64,000 bases of DNA from NCBI GenBank assembly GCA_964019425.1, contig OZ025805.1:653501-717500 (forward strand). The letters run 5' to 3'. The translations under genes were made by a program, and so were the position numbers. Shown here piece after piece: positions 1 to 9,724 of this stretch. The number at the start of each line of letters is the position of its first letter. The stretch's first letter is position 1. The DNA is from Flectonema sp. DT1601 (lineage: Eukaryota; Euglenozoa; Diplonemea; Diplonemida; Diplonemidae). The notes below the pieces were generated by a model. It saw only the letters and a list, made by a program, of their open reading frames with translations, did no database searches and was not told the DNA's origin.

Positions 1-3000
1 ACAAGTACAACCACCAACAGTCCCACAAACATCACTTCTAACAGGGATAGTTGAACAAGATTCAGATGTTGGTAAAGCAACACAGTTAGAACCAGCTGTA
101 GCATCAGTTGCTATTCTCCAGGTGTCACCAATTATAGTGAGTCGGAGTTTGAACTGTCCACTTGATCTGATCTCAGAGTCTTCGATTATGATTTCATTCA
201 TTCTGTTTGGAAGAATACTTTCTGAACAAGAACCTGAACAACCTCTTCCATCAACTGCTTCCAATAGCAGTAAACCTGGAGATGGTTCTATCGTGAAGTA
301 ACCATTTCCTGGTAGACCTGCTCCTCTTGGAATACCACCTCTGAATCCCCACGTGTACTGACTACCACCTGATATTTGTTCAGCAAGGTTTGGTGATTGT
401 GATATCGTTTGAGAAATGAACTCTGATGTATCTCTTGATTCGTCACCCCACCAAGGTTGTAGTCCAGAAGTAGCACACGACCCAGGAATATCTAAAGTCA
501 CATTCTGTGAGACACTAATATCATATGAGGCGAAGGGATTGAAATTAACAACAGTCACGGTATCTGATTGGAATACAACTGAACCAGGAACAACAGTTGT
601 GTGAACATTATCAATACCTGGACCCCATGCTAAAGGATCCTTGTATGCGTATGTATGTTCTTGAGTTGGGTTAAGCTGACCTCTAATCATTGAAAGTAAG
701 TCAGAACTACATTGTGATGTCCGTGAAAACCTTTCACCAGCTCTGTATGTGATTTGAAGCGACAGTCCACCATCACGAATCAACTGTTCAGTGATTGGTT
801 GATCAACACCTAGTGATGTGATTATGTTGTTGGAATCTCCGTCAATTCCTTTTTTTATATTCAAATCTGCGATTCCATTCACAGGACGAACTATTAAATA
901 TCTCGGAAGCCGATGACTCAACCCAGAACTAAACAGCGATGCTGGAAGTTGAATTTTAATAATATTATTGACATCAGCATTGTAAGTTATATCCTGTGAC
1001 AACATCACTGTAGCAGTTTGTGGACATGGAACGCTGTTGGGGACGAATATATTACCGAAAAGTGTATTGTCAGGCAGAACTGTTGAGGCCATGTTAAAGT
1101 TCGTAAACCCCGACTTAAACAAGACTTCTCTCAGATCTGGTGAAACACCAGCAGCAGTTTGCCAAGACTCTCCACACTGAAGTTGAATTCTCAATGAAAC
1201 TCTTCCTCTTATTATATCCTGTTCGTTGATGATAACTGCTTCACGGTAGGCGTTTTCATCAGGTATGAAAACGTTAGTGATTAAAGCTTGATTCCCAGTC
1301 GCACAATCAACAGATGCAGGCTGAGGAGGAGACATCACAGAACTAGGGTTAGATGGTAAGCCACTATCAGGTAATAAACCGATACATGCACTCAGTTGGA
1401 TTTCACCCTCAGATCTTAATATCCTAAATGATACAACAGAAGGGTTGACACCTACTCCACTTGATGTTAGTCTCGGAAAGATTTCAATCCTCACTTCTTC
1501 AAAAGGAACTCCAACTAAATCATAACTCGTAAACGGAAGTAACGTAATTTCTAATAGTCGAGATGAATTAGAAAAGTCAACATTAACACTTGCGGCATTA
1601 ACAATTGAAACTTTATTAGCCTGCCAACCCAAAGGTTCTGAAGTAGCCGTCACTAAAGAATTCAAACCTCCGATAAGATCTGTTTTAAACCCTCCTGGGT
1701 AGTTTACCTCATTCCATGTTTCTCCTAATTCAAATTCCACGTAGATAATACGACCTCCTATTCTGATGTCTTCTTCTGTTAGGTCAGGACAACGACCAGC
1801 AGAGACACCTCCAAGACACGTCAACCTACCTGGAGATGGAACTATATTTATTATGAAATCACTACATCCTGTAACACTGTTTGGACAGATTCCAGTAGTT
1901 GGAATTGGCCAACCCCTACCAATGTACGAGAGATCACTAACAACAGCATCATCTGTTATTGATATACTGATGTGCTCTTCTTGAGTTGTATCATAGAATG
2001 GATCAGGTTGAAGATTTAGTGTTAAAACTCGACCGTATGGAGCTCCCGGAAATGGGAAGTCAGAAACAACTGTTTGAATTTCAGGGAGGAGTTCTGTAGC
2101 ATTTTCAATTCGATTATTCCAACCAAACGGATTATCAAATATAGAGACATCCGACATAAGACGAAGTCCACCTTGTGGAATCCGATTCTGACCTCCACCA
2201 CCTCTTAAATCTGAAGAACAACAACCAACCCTCCACATCTCACCCACCCATGACAATGTAATCGAACCAGCACCTGCTCTTACTTGTTCCTCAGTGAGAT
2301 CTATAAAACTAGGAGCATGAGTTATTGTTGAATGCCTTACTGTTAGTATTCCATAATCTGGTATAATCGTCACATTAGCAGGTTGTCCAACTGGGATAAG
2401 AGCTGAACCAGTAAAGATTCCTTGAGTCACTGGAGGGACACCAGTAAAAGGAGGAATATTAATAAGAACGGATTCATCCGACCAAATCTCATAAATACTA
2501 TCAGGCGATAAACTGATTGTAATTAACTCAAGTGATACGGTCACAGCAGAATTAGGAATCAGAGTACTTTCACGTGATTCCCAATAAGTTGGAATTGGTC
2601 CTTGCGTTACTGCAACTGTTGTTGGTGCAAATGCGTTTCTTACATCAGTAGCAGACAATACACTAGCACACAAGTTTGCTGATGATGCTACTGTTCCTGT
2701 TGGTTGAGTTGAGGAACACCAAGTCTCTGTTCTACTCGACACGTCAGGAGTATATAAATTAGATCCTAAATTAGCCTGAGTGTCTGGATGGAATCCAGGA
2801 GGTGATCCAAACCTCATTTCAATCACAACCTGTCCAAGTCTTACCTGCGTCTCTGTAAATATCAATTGCTCAACATCACCATCAGTAGTCACACAATAGC
2901 TGTTCTTCCAAACACAAAGACCTGTACAAGATGACTGAACTGATCCAGAACAAGCAACAGTATTTCCATGTGGAATTACCCAACCTGGAGCAGCTTTGAT

Positions 3001-4577
3001 CGTAAATCCCGGAGGGTTTGTTGACCCTCTTGGATTCTTAGTAGGTTTATACAACACATTATTAGACGTCACCGTCCTAAATGATAAATCCAGCTCAATA
3101 TATTCATTAACAGTAACGTCAAAAGATCCACTTGATGATCGTAACGCCTGTGGCCAGTCAGGCCATGTTAAGACTGAAAACTCAGCTGTTCGAGAATCAA
3201 TATATGTGAGTCGTGGATTATTTGAGATTGGATCCCGTAAGAACTCATCAACATGAGCGATAAAGGCACTTCCTAGAACGGAAGTAAAAGAATTCACTAA
3301 TTCGTTCTGAGCTGTTGAATCTGTTAACCACGTCTCTCCTTTTTCTAGTATGACTCGGATGGTTAAATCAGGAGCAGTAAACCCAGGGTTGTTTACTGAT
3401 CTTGAGAAATCACAATTCGGAATAGGATTTCCAATCTGAGAACTTCCAATATTATCCCAATTACACGGAAGGGATAATGATAAATCCGTCTCCCACATTT
3501 CCGTACCAAGACTTGTTTGAATATAATAAATTCCCGACGTTGGTTCAATGTCGAATGATAATTTCGAATCCGGATTTGGTTCCAATCCAGAACCTAGATA
3601 AGCTCCAACACAACTCGTATCAAAACTGATTGTTTCGGTAGCTGAAATATCATAATCAGGATCTGGTGTAATAAAGACTTCGACATATTTCCAATTCTCC
3701 AATCCGGGAATAGTCAACAATCGTAAGTAGTTTCCATTAGTATGACGGTAGTGAGCAGTATGCCATTCAACAAGGTATCCTTGTTTTACTCTGATACTCC
3801 ATCCGTAAGGTTCACTTGGTCTGTTACTGACTGTACAATTAGTAGCGACGTTATTAATCCCAGCTGGTGTTCCGTCGATCTGTCTCCAATTCTCCCACGG
3901 AGATACCGCAAGGAATAGTGATGGTCTATCAAATCTTGCATCAGCTTCATTCATCACGTGACCAGTTGCTTGTCCGTTTGGGTTTTCGTATGGTCGTTTT
4001 GCGACTACTATCGTTCCTGTTGTTATTATTATTATTATTTATTTTTTTGAGGAAAAAAACTTTTAAATTTTGAAACTATTCAGAAATACACACCGGTTGA
4101 AACTTGAATTTGAACAGGAACAGGCTGAAGATCGACAGTTGCTCCACCCGAGAGGACAGAATCAGGAAGTGTTATGTTCAGAAACTCATCCTTATTTATA
4201 TCGAATTCAGGAACAGCGTTAAAACTAATAACAAAAGTAGTTGTAGTTACCGATATTGTCGTCGTATCGACAAGTGATATTTTATGTGCATTAAACCCAT
4301 CTGGTTCTACAGAGAGCTCGGGTGTGCCACCAACATCAAGAGTCCCAGTAAATAATGAATTTATCACAGATTGCTTTACAGCATTTGTCATTCCCGTATC
4401 AAAAGAAGCTCCAGCTACTGTTATTGTAAGTCCTCCATCACCTCCTTGGTATGCTGTTCCTCTATTTAACTCTTGTTCTGTTGTTACTTCTTCAACCCTA
4501 CTAATTGTTAGAATCCCCTGTCCAAGACATTCATAAAGTAGTGTAGCAACAGTTATTATTCTTAAGACGGTATTCAT
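1..4577 (-). CDS. Large repetitive secreted/surface protein (5' part of gene; continues beyond left edge)
   Basis: Exon 1 is 4577-4094 and exon 2 runs from 4016 to the window edge. I read exon 2 triplet by triplet on the minus strand and found no stop from 4016 to 1, so at least about 1,500 residues are present and the C-terminus lies outside. The intron (4093-4017, 77 bp) has donor GTGTGT and acceptor ATAACAG and joins in phase 1. The protein starts MNTVLRIITVATLLYECLGQ, a typical signal peptide. The rest is a tandem array of about 150-200-residue modules. Each has a 'TEEQ(I/V)Rx GGxI' lead, a GETW-like anchor (near 3320, 2720, 2240, 1710, 1160, 730 and 120), a 'GW' and a closing 'YDI...IxIP' segment. 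One CxW cysteine motif occurs near 2890-2940. I recognise no named family. An extracellular adhesin or matrix role is inference from the signal peptide and beta-rich repeats. Confidence 0.85.
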
Positions 4578-4902
4578 TAATTACCTTTACTCAGAGCATA
4601 TGAAGGGGGGCAGATAAAAAAAAATGGGGCTACCCTCCCTCTCTGTGAAGAATAAAAACATAAACATCATAAAATACAAAAAAAAATAAAATAATAATAA
4701 TACCATCAAACAACCAATGGAATAACTGTTAATGTCTATGATTGGTTATGTATCTCTCACACAGTGATACTGACAATATGCTAGATCTAACTACAAGCTT
4801 TATAACAGCAGCAGTATTTATATACGCCATTTAAATAACATTCGCTTGGAATCTTCAGAATGTAAGAAAGCAATTGAAATTACAATTCCTCTCTTTCGCT
4901 GC
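4578..4902. other. Short intergenic spacer
   Basis: This stretch lies between the starts and ends of two minus-strand genes. It contains A-rich and TAA-rich low-complexity sequence (about 4615-4710) and no open frame or RNA gene that I can support. An AG dinucleotide lies about 15 nt upstream of the 4577 start codon. Confidence 0.6.
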
Positions 4903-5760
4903 CTAAGTTAAATTTGTTGCTATCATTCGGTGTGGTAATTCTCCGTTGCCGATTATGTGGGGTCTCTTGTCGTCAATATCAACAGAAGAATCACTTCGAC
5001 GACGTTTTTCTTTAACAACTTCAACTTGATCTGAAAAATAGCTGTCGAGGTGAACGTTGAGGTGTTCTCTTGATGAAAAACACTCAGAGCAAAGAGGACA
5101 TTCCTTTAAATTAAAACCTGGAGTGTTGTCAGGGTAATCTTGTGTTCCTAAGAGACACATTGGTGGTCGCAATTCCGGAGGAGCATTATAATTACATTCA
5201 CAGTCTGCACGTGTTAGGGTGATGGTATTACCCATCACATATTGGTTAAATATTGGGTCTACCACTGTTGTTATTTTGTATCCTAATTTATCCCAAAAAG
5301 GTCTCGCGGTGTTCGTTGCGTGAACAATCACTTCGTTTTGATCCTTCGACAATTCGTATTCCAACCTTCTCATTAAACCATTTCCTCTAAATTCACGAGT
5401 AGTAGTCGCAAATAAAATATGAAGTTCCATACTGCTAACTCGAGTAAATGGAGATGCTACTAAACAACTGACAACAGTCCCATCAGAATCAAACAAAGCC
5501 AAGACGACTGCCACAGTTTGAGCGTTTTTCCTTCGAGTTCCACGTCTGTTCATGCTGGTGAGCAAATCAGAAATACCCTTTGTTGCCGTAGTTACTCCGA
5601 ATTCAAGATAAATAGCATCCCTCACTTTATTTAATTCTACTGAACAGGTGCATCTACTCAGCCGTAGTTGAACAGAACTGTGATATGAATAGATCGATCC
5701 TAGTCCTGAACCAGATATCCATTTTACTATATTTTTATCATCCCAACGAAACTGGTTCAT
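4903..5760 (-). CDS. GNAT-family N-acetyltransferase with C-terminal zinc-finger-like segment
   Basis: The 285-residue frame from M at 5760 has a GNAT core. A beta strand at residues 110-118 runs into the acetyl-CoA-binding loop (TREFRGNGLM, an RxxGxG-type pyrophosphate loop, residues 121-130). It is followed by 'VIVHATNTARPFWDKLGY', the usual GNAT motif B with the N/FW...LGY ending. The arrangement resembles the acetyltransferase part of plant PHD/GNAT proteins. A C2H2-like segment (CPLC at 221-224, L234, H237) lacks the fourth ligand in the normal place, followed by a basic stretch KEKRRR that could act as a nuclear signal. A good acceptor (TTTAACAG) lies 13 nt upstream of the codon chosen, and a GTGAGT donor lies about 45 bp before that. 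An upstream exon is therefore possible, and the start is the weak part of the call. Substrate unknown. Confidence 0.75.
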   Translation of the reverse strand: MNQFRWDDKNIVKWISGSGLGSIYSYHSSVQLRLSRCTCSVELNKVRDAIYLEFGVTTATKGISDLLTSMNRRGTRRKNAQTVAVVLALFDSDGTVVSCLVASPFTRVSSMELHILFATTTREFRGNGLMRRLEYELSKDQNEVIVHATNTARPFWDKLGYKITTVVDPIFNQYVMGNTITLTRADCECNYNAPPELRPPMCLLGTQDYPDNTPGFNLKECPLCSECFSSREHLNVHLDSYFSDQVEVVKEKRRRSDSSVDIDDKRPHIIGNGELPHRMIATNLT

Positions 5761-6855
5761 GTCATGTGTGATGCCTGTTAAACAAAGACAATTATTTAAT
5801 CTGATTGGTAAGGGACTCACAGTGATAGGAGACACGATCCAGAGCAATGGATTGTCACAACAAACATTTATTTTTTGTTTTTAAAAAATACCTGAAAAAA
5901 GAAATAAAGTTAAATTCCAACCTTAGCAGCAGTGGTAATAATAGTTTTTTTTTGCACCGACAAAGTCGGAGAAGAAACTATTCAGATTAAGAGCCCGTTT
6001 TATTTATTATGTCAAAAAGGTTCCGCTCGACAGTAATACTTGTCTGCGATCAACAGAATAGAAGGCTTAAAATAAACCAATTGCTCCTTAATACATAATA
6101 ATAAGAGAGAAAACCATAAAGAGGAACAAGTCACTCCTTGGGGAGACTTGCGAAAGAAATTGAAATAAATTTGTGTAGTAATACTGCTTTGGTTTGTTTT
6201 AACTTCTTATCATTGCGAAGTACAGGAAAAAGTAAATAAAAAAAATAAAAAAAAGAATTGGAATAAGAAGACCCATCAAAACTTAACGCGATGTTATCTC
6301 TCGCATTTGCGATGATTCTTTTTGTACTCCACGATGGATTCCTTAATACGCACAGTTTGTTCTGTTCTATCAGTGACGCATCCTGTTAGGTGCGTACCTT
6401 TTAAAAACACAAAATTTTGATACCAAGCAAACTATTAATCGCCGGATAGATTGTGAAGATTAGATAGCAGCTTACATATCGACAATATTAAACGGAGTTT
6501 GATCACTAGATTCTCCAGTGGAGTCATTTGATTACTGTATTTTTCAAGCTCAAAAGGAATAACAATTTCTCCGACAATCTTGACTGTCAGCGGCAGCGTA
6601 GTAAATGACTGCAAATAAATAAATAATACCGCTGGAGGGGGAAATCGACAATACTAAGCGGAGTTTGATCACCAGGTTCTCCAGTGGGGAAGAAAAAAAA
6701 AAAAAAAAAAAAAAAAAGAAAAAAAACCATCAGAGAAGGAAACAACAAAAATATATTTGCTGGTTTTGCATTTTATTGTTCAACATAATACACTTAAGTA
6801 TTTAAACTCCGAGAATAACAATTCGGGGGAAAAGATTTTAAAAAATCGCAACACT
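5761..6855. other. Intergenic region with possible 5' exon and a local repeat
   Basis: The right part (5761-5880) may hold a first exon or 5' UTR intron of the GNAT gene. The remainder has no convincing open frame. It contains a 44-bp duplicated motif (see separate entry), a poly(A) run at about 6692-6715 and unique sequence at 6270-6420 that I cannot assign. Confidence 0.5.
6479..6688. repeat. Imperfect 44-bp direct repeat pair
   Basis: Copies at 6479-6522 and 6645-6688 share the frame TCGACAATA..AA/GCGGAGTTTGATCAC with about five substitutions, offset by 166 bp. It lies 3' of the metacaspase gene. Function unknown. Confidence 0.7.
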
Positions 6856-8130
6856 TTACGCTCCAGCGAAACTAAATCTCTGACTTGCTTTCAGAGTGTG
6901 GCTGGAAGACAATTGTGGTATCTGAGTGTAACGTTCAGAAGCAAGAGAGCGACGCATATTCTCAAGAAGGTCGATTAGAGGTAGTTTTGGTGTCTCACCC
7001 AAAACAGAACAGATTGCTAGTGTGCAAGCACCTCCTGCTTCACCGCTGGATGTGCAGGTGTCAGCTGACGTCTGATTGTCTTGACAACCAGAAAGCATAA
7101 ACACAGTTCCTGCTGGATTGTTTCTATTAGATTCCGATCCTCTGATCGTAACACTTCCTCCAGAACGCGCTCTTGCTATTCCTTCACGAGAACCAGTAAA
7201 GTTAAAAGGAAGATCCATAATAGAACCTGAGTGACAACAATCCATTACAGCAGTTAGTCGACATCCAGCAGGTACATACTTCACACATAGTTTATAAATA
7301 TCATCATCAATGATCAATCCATGAGTCTCACAGTCACTTGGGCAGATTGCTTCATCCATTCCGTCAACTTCATGTTTATCATGTTTAGCTTTAACTTGAG
7401 TTCCATGTCCTGAGAAGTGTAGGAATATGTTATCTCCAGGTTGGTTGTCGCTCCCTAACCATTTCATCGCCTCTATTATGTTCTTCTTCGTTGGTTGTCC
7501 AGTTCTGTCTCTAAATTTCTTTTCATCAACGAATATTTTAGAATTCAAAATTTTCATTTTACATTTTTTCTCAAGAAGATTTTTCATCATACGAACATCG
7601 TTGACACACCCTTGAAGGGGAGCAGATGACCCGGGGTAGTTTACACCAATGAATACAGCTTTCTTTATTACTTTACCTGATGATGTGGCTGGAGTGGTTG
7701 GTGAAGTTGTGATTTCTGAATTGATCGGTGTGTAGGAATTGTCTTCGTCGCTGTCTTCTTCATCTTCTTCGTCTTCTTCTTCTTCCTCCTCCTCTTCGTA
7801 AAGATCGTAAACGAGTTCCTGAAACTCTTCGAAGCTGATGGTACCGTCGTCATCTGTGTCGTAGTCTTTTGCGAGGTTACGAAGTTCTTTCTTTGTAAAG
7901 AAGTATCCCAGAGATTGCAGTGCTCTGTTTAAAGCTTTTTTGTACATGAAACCTTTCCCTCCATCAAAAGAGTCGAATACAGCTTGAAGCTCTTCATCCT
8001 CACTGTACTCACTGCATTCCTCTTCTTCTTCATCTTCCCAGTCACAGTCTTCAATGTCGGAATAGTCCTCATATGTGACCTCTGGGTAGTCAGTTTTTGA
8101 CTTCTTTTTTTGCTTTTTGTCTTTTCCCAT
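6856..8130 (-). CDS. EF-hand metacaspase (C14 caspase-fold cysteine protease)
   Basis: A single-exon frame of 424 residues. An acidic N-terminus is followed by an EF-hand pair. The second hand is canonical (DYDTDDDGTISFEEF, residues 89-103) and the first is degenerate. A poly-Glu/Asp linker (about 111-130) leads into the caspase fold beginning near residue 155 (VIKKAVFIGVNYPG). The catalytic dyad is visible: His242 in HFSGHGTQ and Cys299 in MDCCHSG. The usual aspartates of a metacaspase S1 pocket (DGMDEAICPSD) are also present. Metacaspases cleave after Arg/Lys and many need calcium, so a fused EF-hand suggests direct calcium control; that is inference. The start is supported by a CAG acceptor followed by 21 nt of leader. 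The C-terminus lacks the long linker and p10 arrangement of plant type II enzymes, which favours a type I-like core with a new sensor domain. Confidence 0.93.
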   Translation of the reverse strand: MGKDKKQKKKSKTDYPEVTYEDYSDIEDCDWEDEEEEECSEYSEDEELQAVFDSFDGGKGFMYKKALNRALQSLGYFFTKKELRNLAKDYDTDDDGTISFEEFQELVYDLYEEEEEEEEDEEDEEDSDEDNSYTPINSEITTSPTTPATSSGKVIKKAVFIGVNYPGSSAPLQGCVNDVRMMKNLLEKKCKMKILNSKIFVDEKKFRDRTGQPTKKNIIEAMKWLGSDNQPGDNIFLHFSGHGTQVKAKHDKHEVDGMDEAICPSDCETHGLIIDDDIYKLCVKYVPAGCRLTAVMDCCHSGSIMDLPFNFTGSREGIARARSGGSVTIRGSESNRNNPAGTVFMLSGCQDNQTSADTCTSSGEAGGACTLAICSVLGETPKLPLIDLLENMRRSLASERYTQIPQLSSSHTLKASQRFSFAGA

Positions 8131-8257
8131 CTTGTTTGATGTCTGTTGCTGTTTAAAAAAAAAATTAAAACCTACAATAATAAATCGTCAGCTTACGAAG
8201 CCAAACAAACAATGCTCTACATGAGCGAGTGAACTTATCTTCTCACATTCTATGATG

Positions 8258-9424
8258 TTAGCCAGTTAATTCTTCCTCTGGTGGAGGTCGAATCACAGCA
8301 TCTCTTAAACATCTTTGATAAATCTCAATCCAATACCCATCGGGATCCATAAGCCATGCAACTTGTGGGAAGGCTCCTTCACCTCTATTTTTAATAATGT
8401 AGATACCCGCTTCTAATGCTGCTTTTACCAATTCATCCACGTCCTCAACCATAAACCCCAAATGAGCAAATCCAACAGGCGCAGAGTTTCCGCTGTGATA
8501 AGGATACTTAGTCTCGTAGTTTTCAGTTCCTTTGTGATGCTGTAGTTCGATAGTAGGGACACGGAGAGTTTTTAATATTGTGAAAGCATCCTCAGAACGA
8601 GGGTCAAAAAGCATGTCGGAGACTCCCTCAGCATCAAGTTGGGCTCTACAGGCCATGTAATAACGTGTTATGTCACCTATGGTGTGAACACAGACAACTC
8701 TCATTAGGAAGAATCGTTCAAAGAATGGAACGCTAGCTTTTGGGTCTTTGACACGTAGTCGACAACTTGATAGTGAAGTGGGAGTGAGTTTTGCGTTACT
8801 ATAAAAAACGCTTGATTGCCTTTCTATAAGACGTATGGCATAACCATCAGGATCCTGTATAAGTATACTCGCATCTTCTGCAGTTGGTTCTGCAGTGATT
8901 TTTACTTTATTTTGATGTAATCTACGACAGATATTCGCAACGTTGTCAACCTGAAGTGTGATGCCACCAAACCCGAGGTGAGGAGGATCATTTCCAGTGC
9001 TTATTTTAAACTTGTGATCTTCTTCTGTTCCTCTAACGTGAATTAACTCTAGAACACAAGTATGTAAATGATATAAATAATCACTCGCATCCATCGTTCC
9101 AGGTCGATGACTTGTATTAGCATCAACGCTTTCAAGACCAGGAACTTTCTTCATCCGCGCAGGAGTACACCGCAATTCATCTCTAGCACCCATGTAATAT
9201 ATCCGAAATCCGTTTTGGTGAACGTCCAATATGTGTAGAACCTCAAGTCCTAAGATATTCTTATAGAATGGTAAACTCTCAATAGGATCTTTAACTCTCA
9301 TCGTATACGTGTGAAGGGACGGGACTGGTACAACAGCTTCCAAATCTTTAGGTACCTTTAAACGATAATGTCTCGCCTGCTGAGAAATAATTCCAATTTT
9401 CGAGACACGTAATAGCAATCTCAT
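8258..9424 (-). CDS. GLO1: Tandem-domain glyoxalase I (lactoylglutathione lyase), probably organelle-targeted
   Basis: Glyoxalase I converts the glutathione hemithioacetal of methylglyoxal to S-lactoylglutathione. Two fused vicinal-oxygen-chelate domains are visible (residues 36-205 and 215-372), each opening with 'RVKDP..S(L/V)PF' and closing with 'DPDGY'. Domain 2 keeps E293 (TIELQHH), H321 (GFAHLGF) and E367 (YWIEI). Domain 1 keeps E126 (VLELIH) but has Gly at the His position (GFGG) and Arg at the last Glu position (AIRL). In fused enzymes the sites form across halves, so one site probably survives and one is dead. The residue matching human Gln33 is Thr or Ser by my alignment. The first 30 residues (MRLLLRVSKIGIISQQARHY) are Arg-rich and acid-free, like a mitochondrial presequence. 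An acceptor (ATAAAACAG) lies 18 nt upstream of the chosen ATG. An in-frame upstream extension exists but looks like leader or intron. Confidence 0.9.
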   Translation of the reverse strand: MRLLLRVSKIGIISQQARHYRLKVPKDLEAVVPVPSLHTYTMRVKDPIESLPFYKNILGLEVLHILDVHQNGFRIYYMGARDELRCTPARMKKVPGLESVDANTSHRPGTMDASDYLYHLHTCVLELIHVRGTEEDHKFKISTGNDPPHLGFGGITLQVDNVANICRRLHQNKVKITAEPTAEDASILIQDPDGYAIRLIERQSSVFYSNAKLTPTSLSSCRLRVKDPKASVPFFERFFLMRVVCVHTIGDITRYYMACRAQLDAEGVSDMLFDPRSEDAFTILKTLRVPTIELQHHKGTENYETKYPYHSGNSAPVGFAHLGFMVEDVDELVKAALEAGIYIIKNRGEGAFPQVAWLMDPDGYWIEIYQRCLRDAVIRPPPEEELTG

Positions 9425-9724
9425 CTCTGAAGAGTGGGAGAACTGTTTTATGAAAATAAAAAAACAATAAAATGTACTCTCTCTCAGGGTCTTGAAGTCT
9501 ACCCGCTGGAACCAACGTAATAAGTCACTTTCTCGCTGTCTAAAAACTTGTAGAGGACCTTGTGAAAAAAAAAAAAAAATAAAAATAAAGTTTATACATA
9601 AACAAAACAACATGTCAGATGACAACATCAGTACCAGAAGGTAAGATGAGCAAGGCAATACATTAATGAAGAATCATTCTTTTATTTTTTTCGGTTTTTT
9701 TTTGAACATATCAAAGTGTTATTT

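Noticed and set aside
6270-6420. Possible C/D snoRNA (GATGATT near 6310)
   Set aside because: No matching D box or terminal stem at suitable spacing.
6757-7100. Plus-strand frames overlapping the metacaspase
   Set aside because: Antisense shadows of a gene with intact catalytic motifs.
8258-9658. Longer glyoxalase frame starting at 9658
   Set aside because: The first 78 codons are hydrophobic low-complexity sequence over poly(T) and contain a likely intron. The presequence-like start at 9424 follows a good acceptor.
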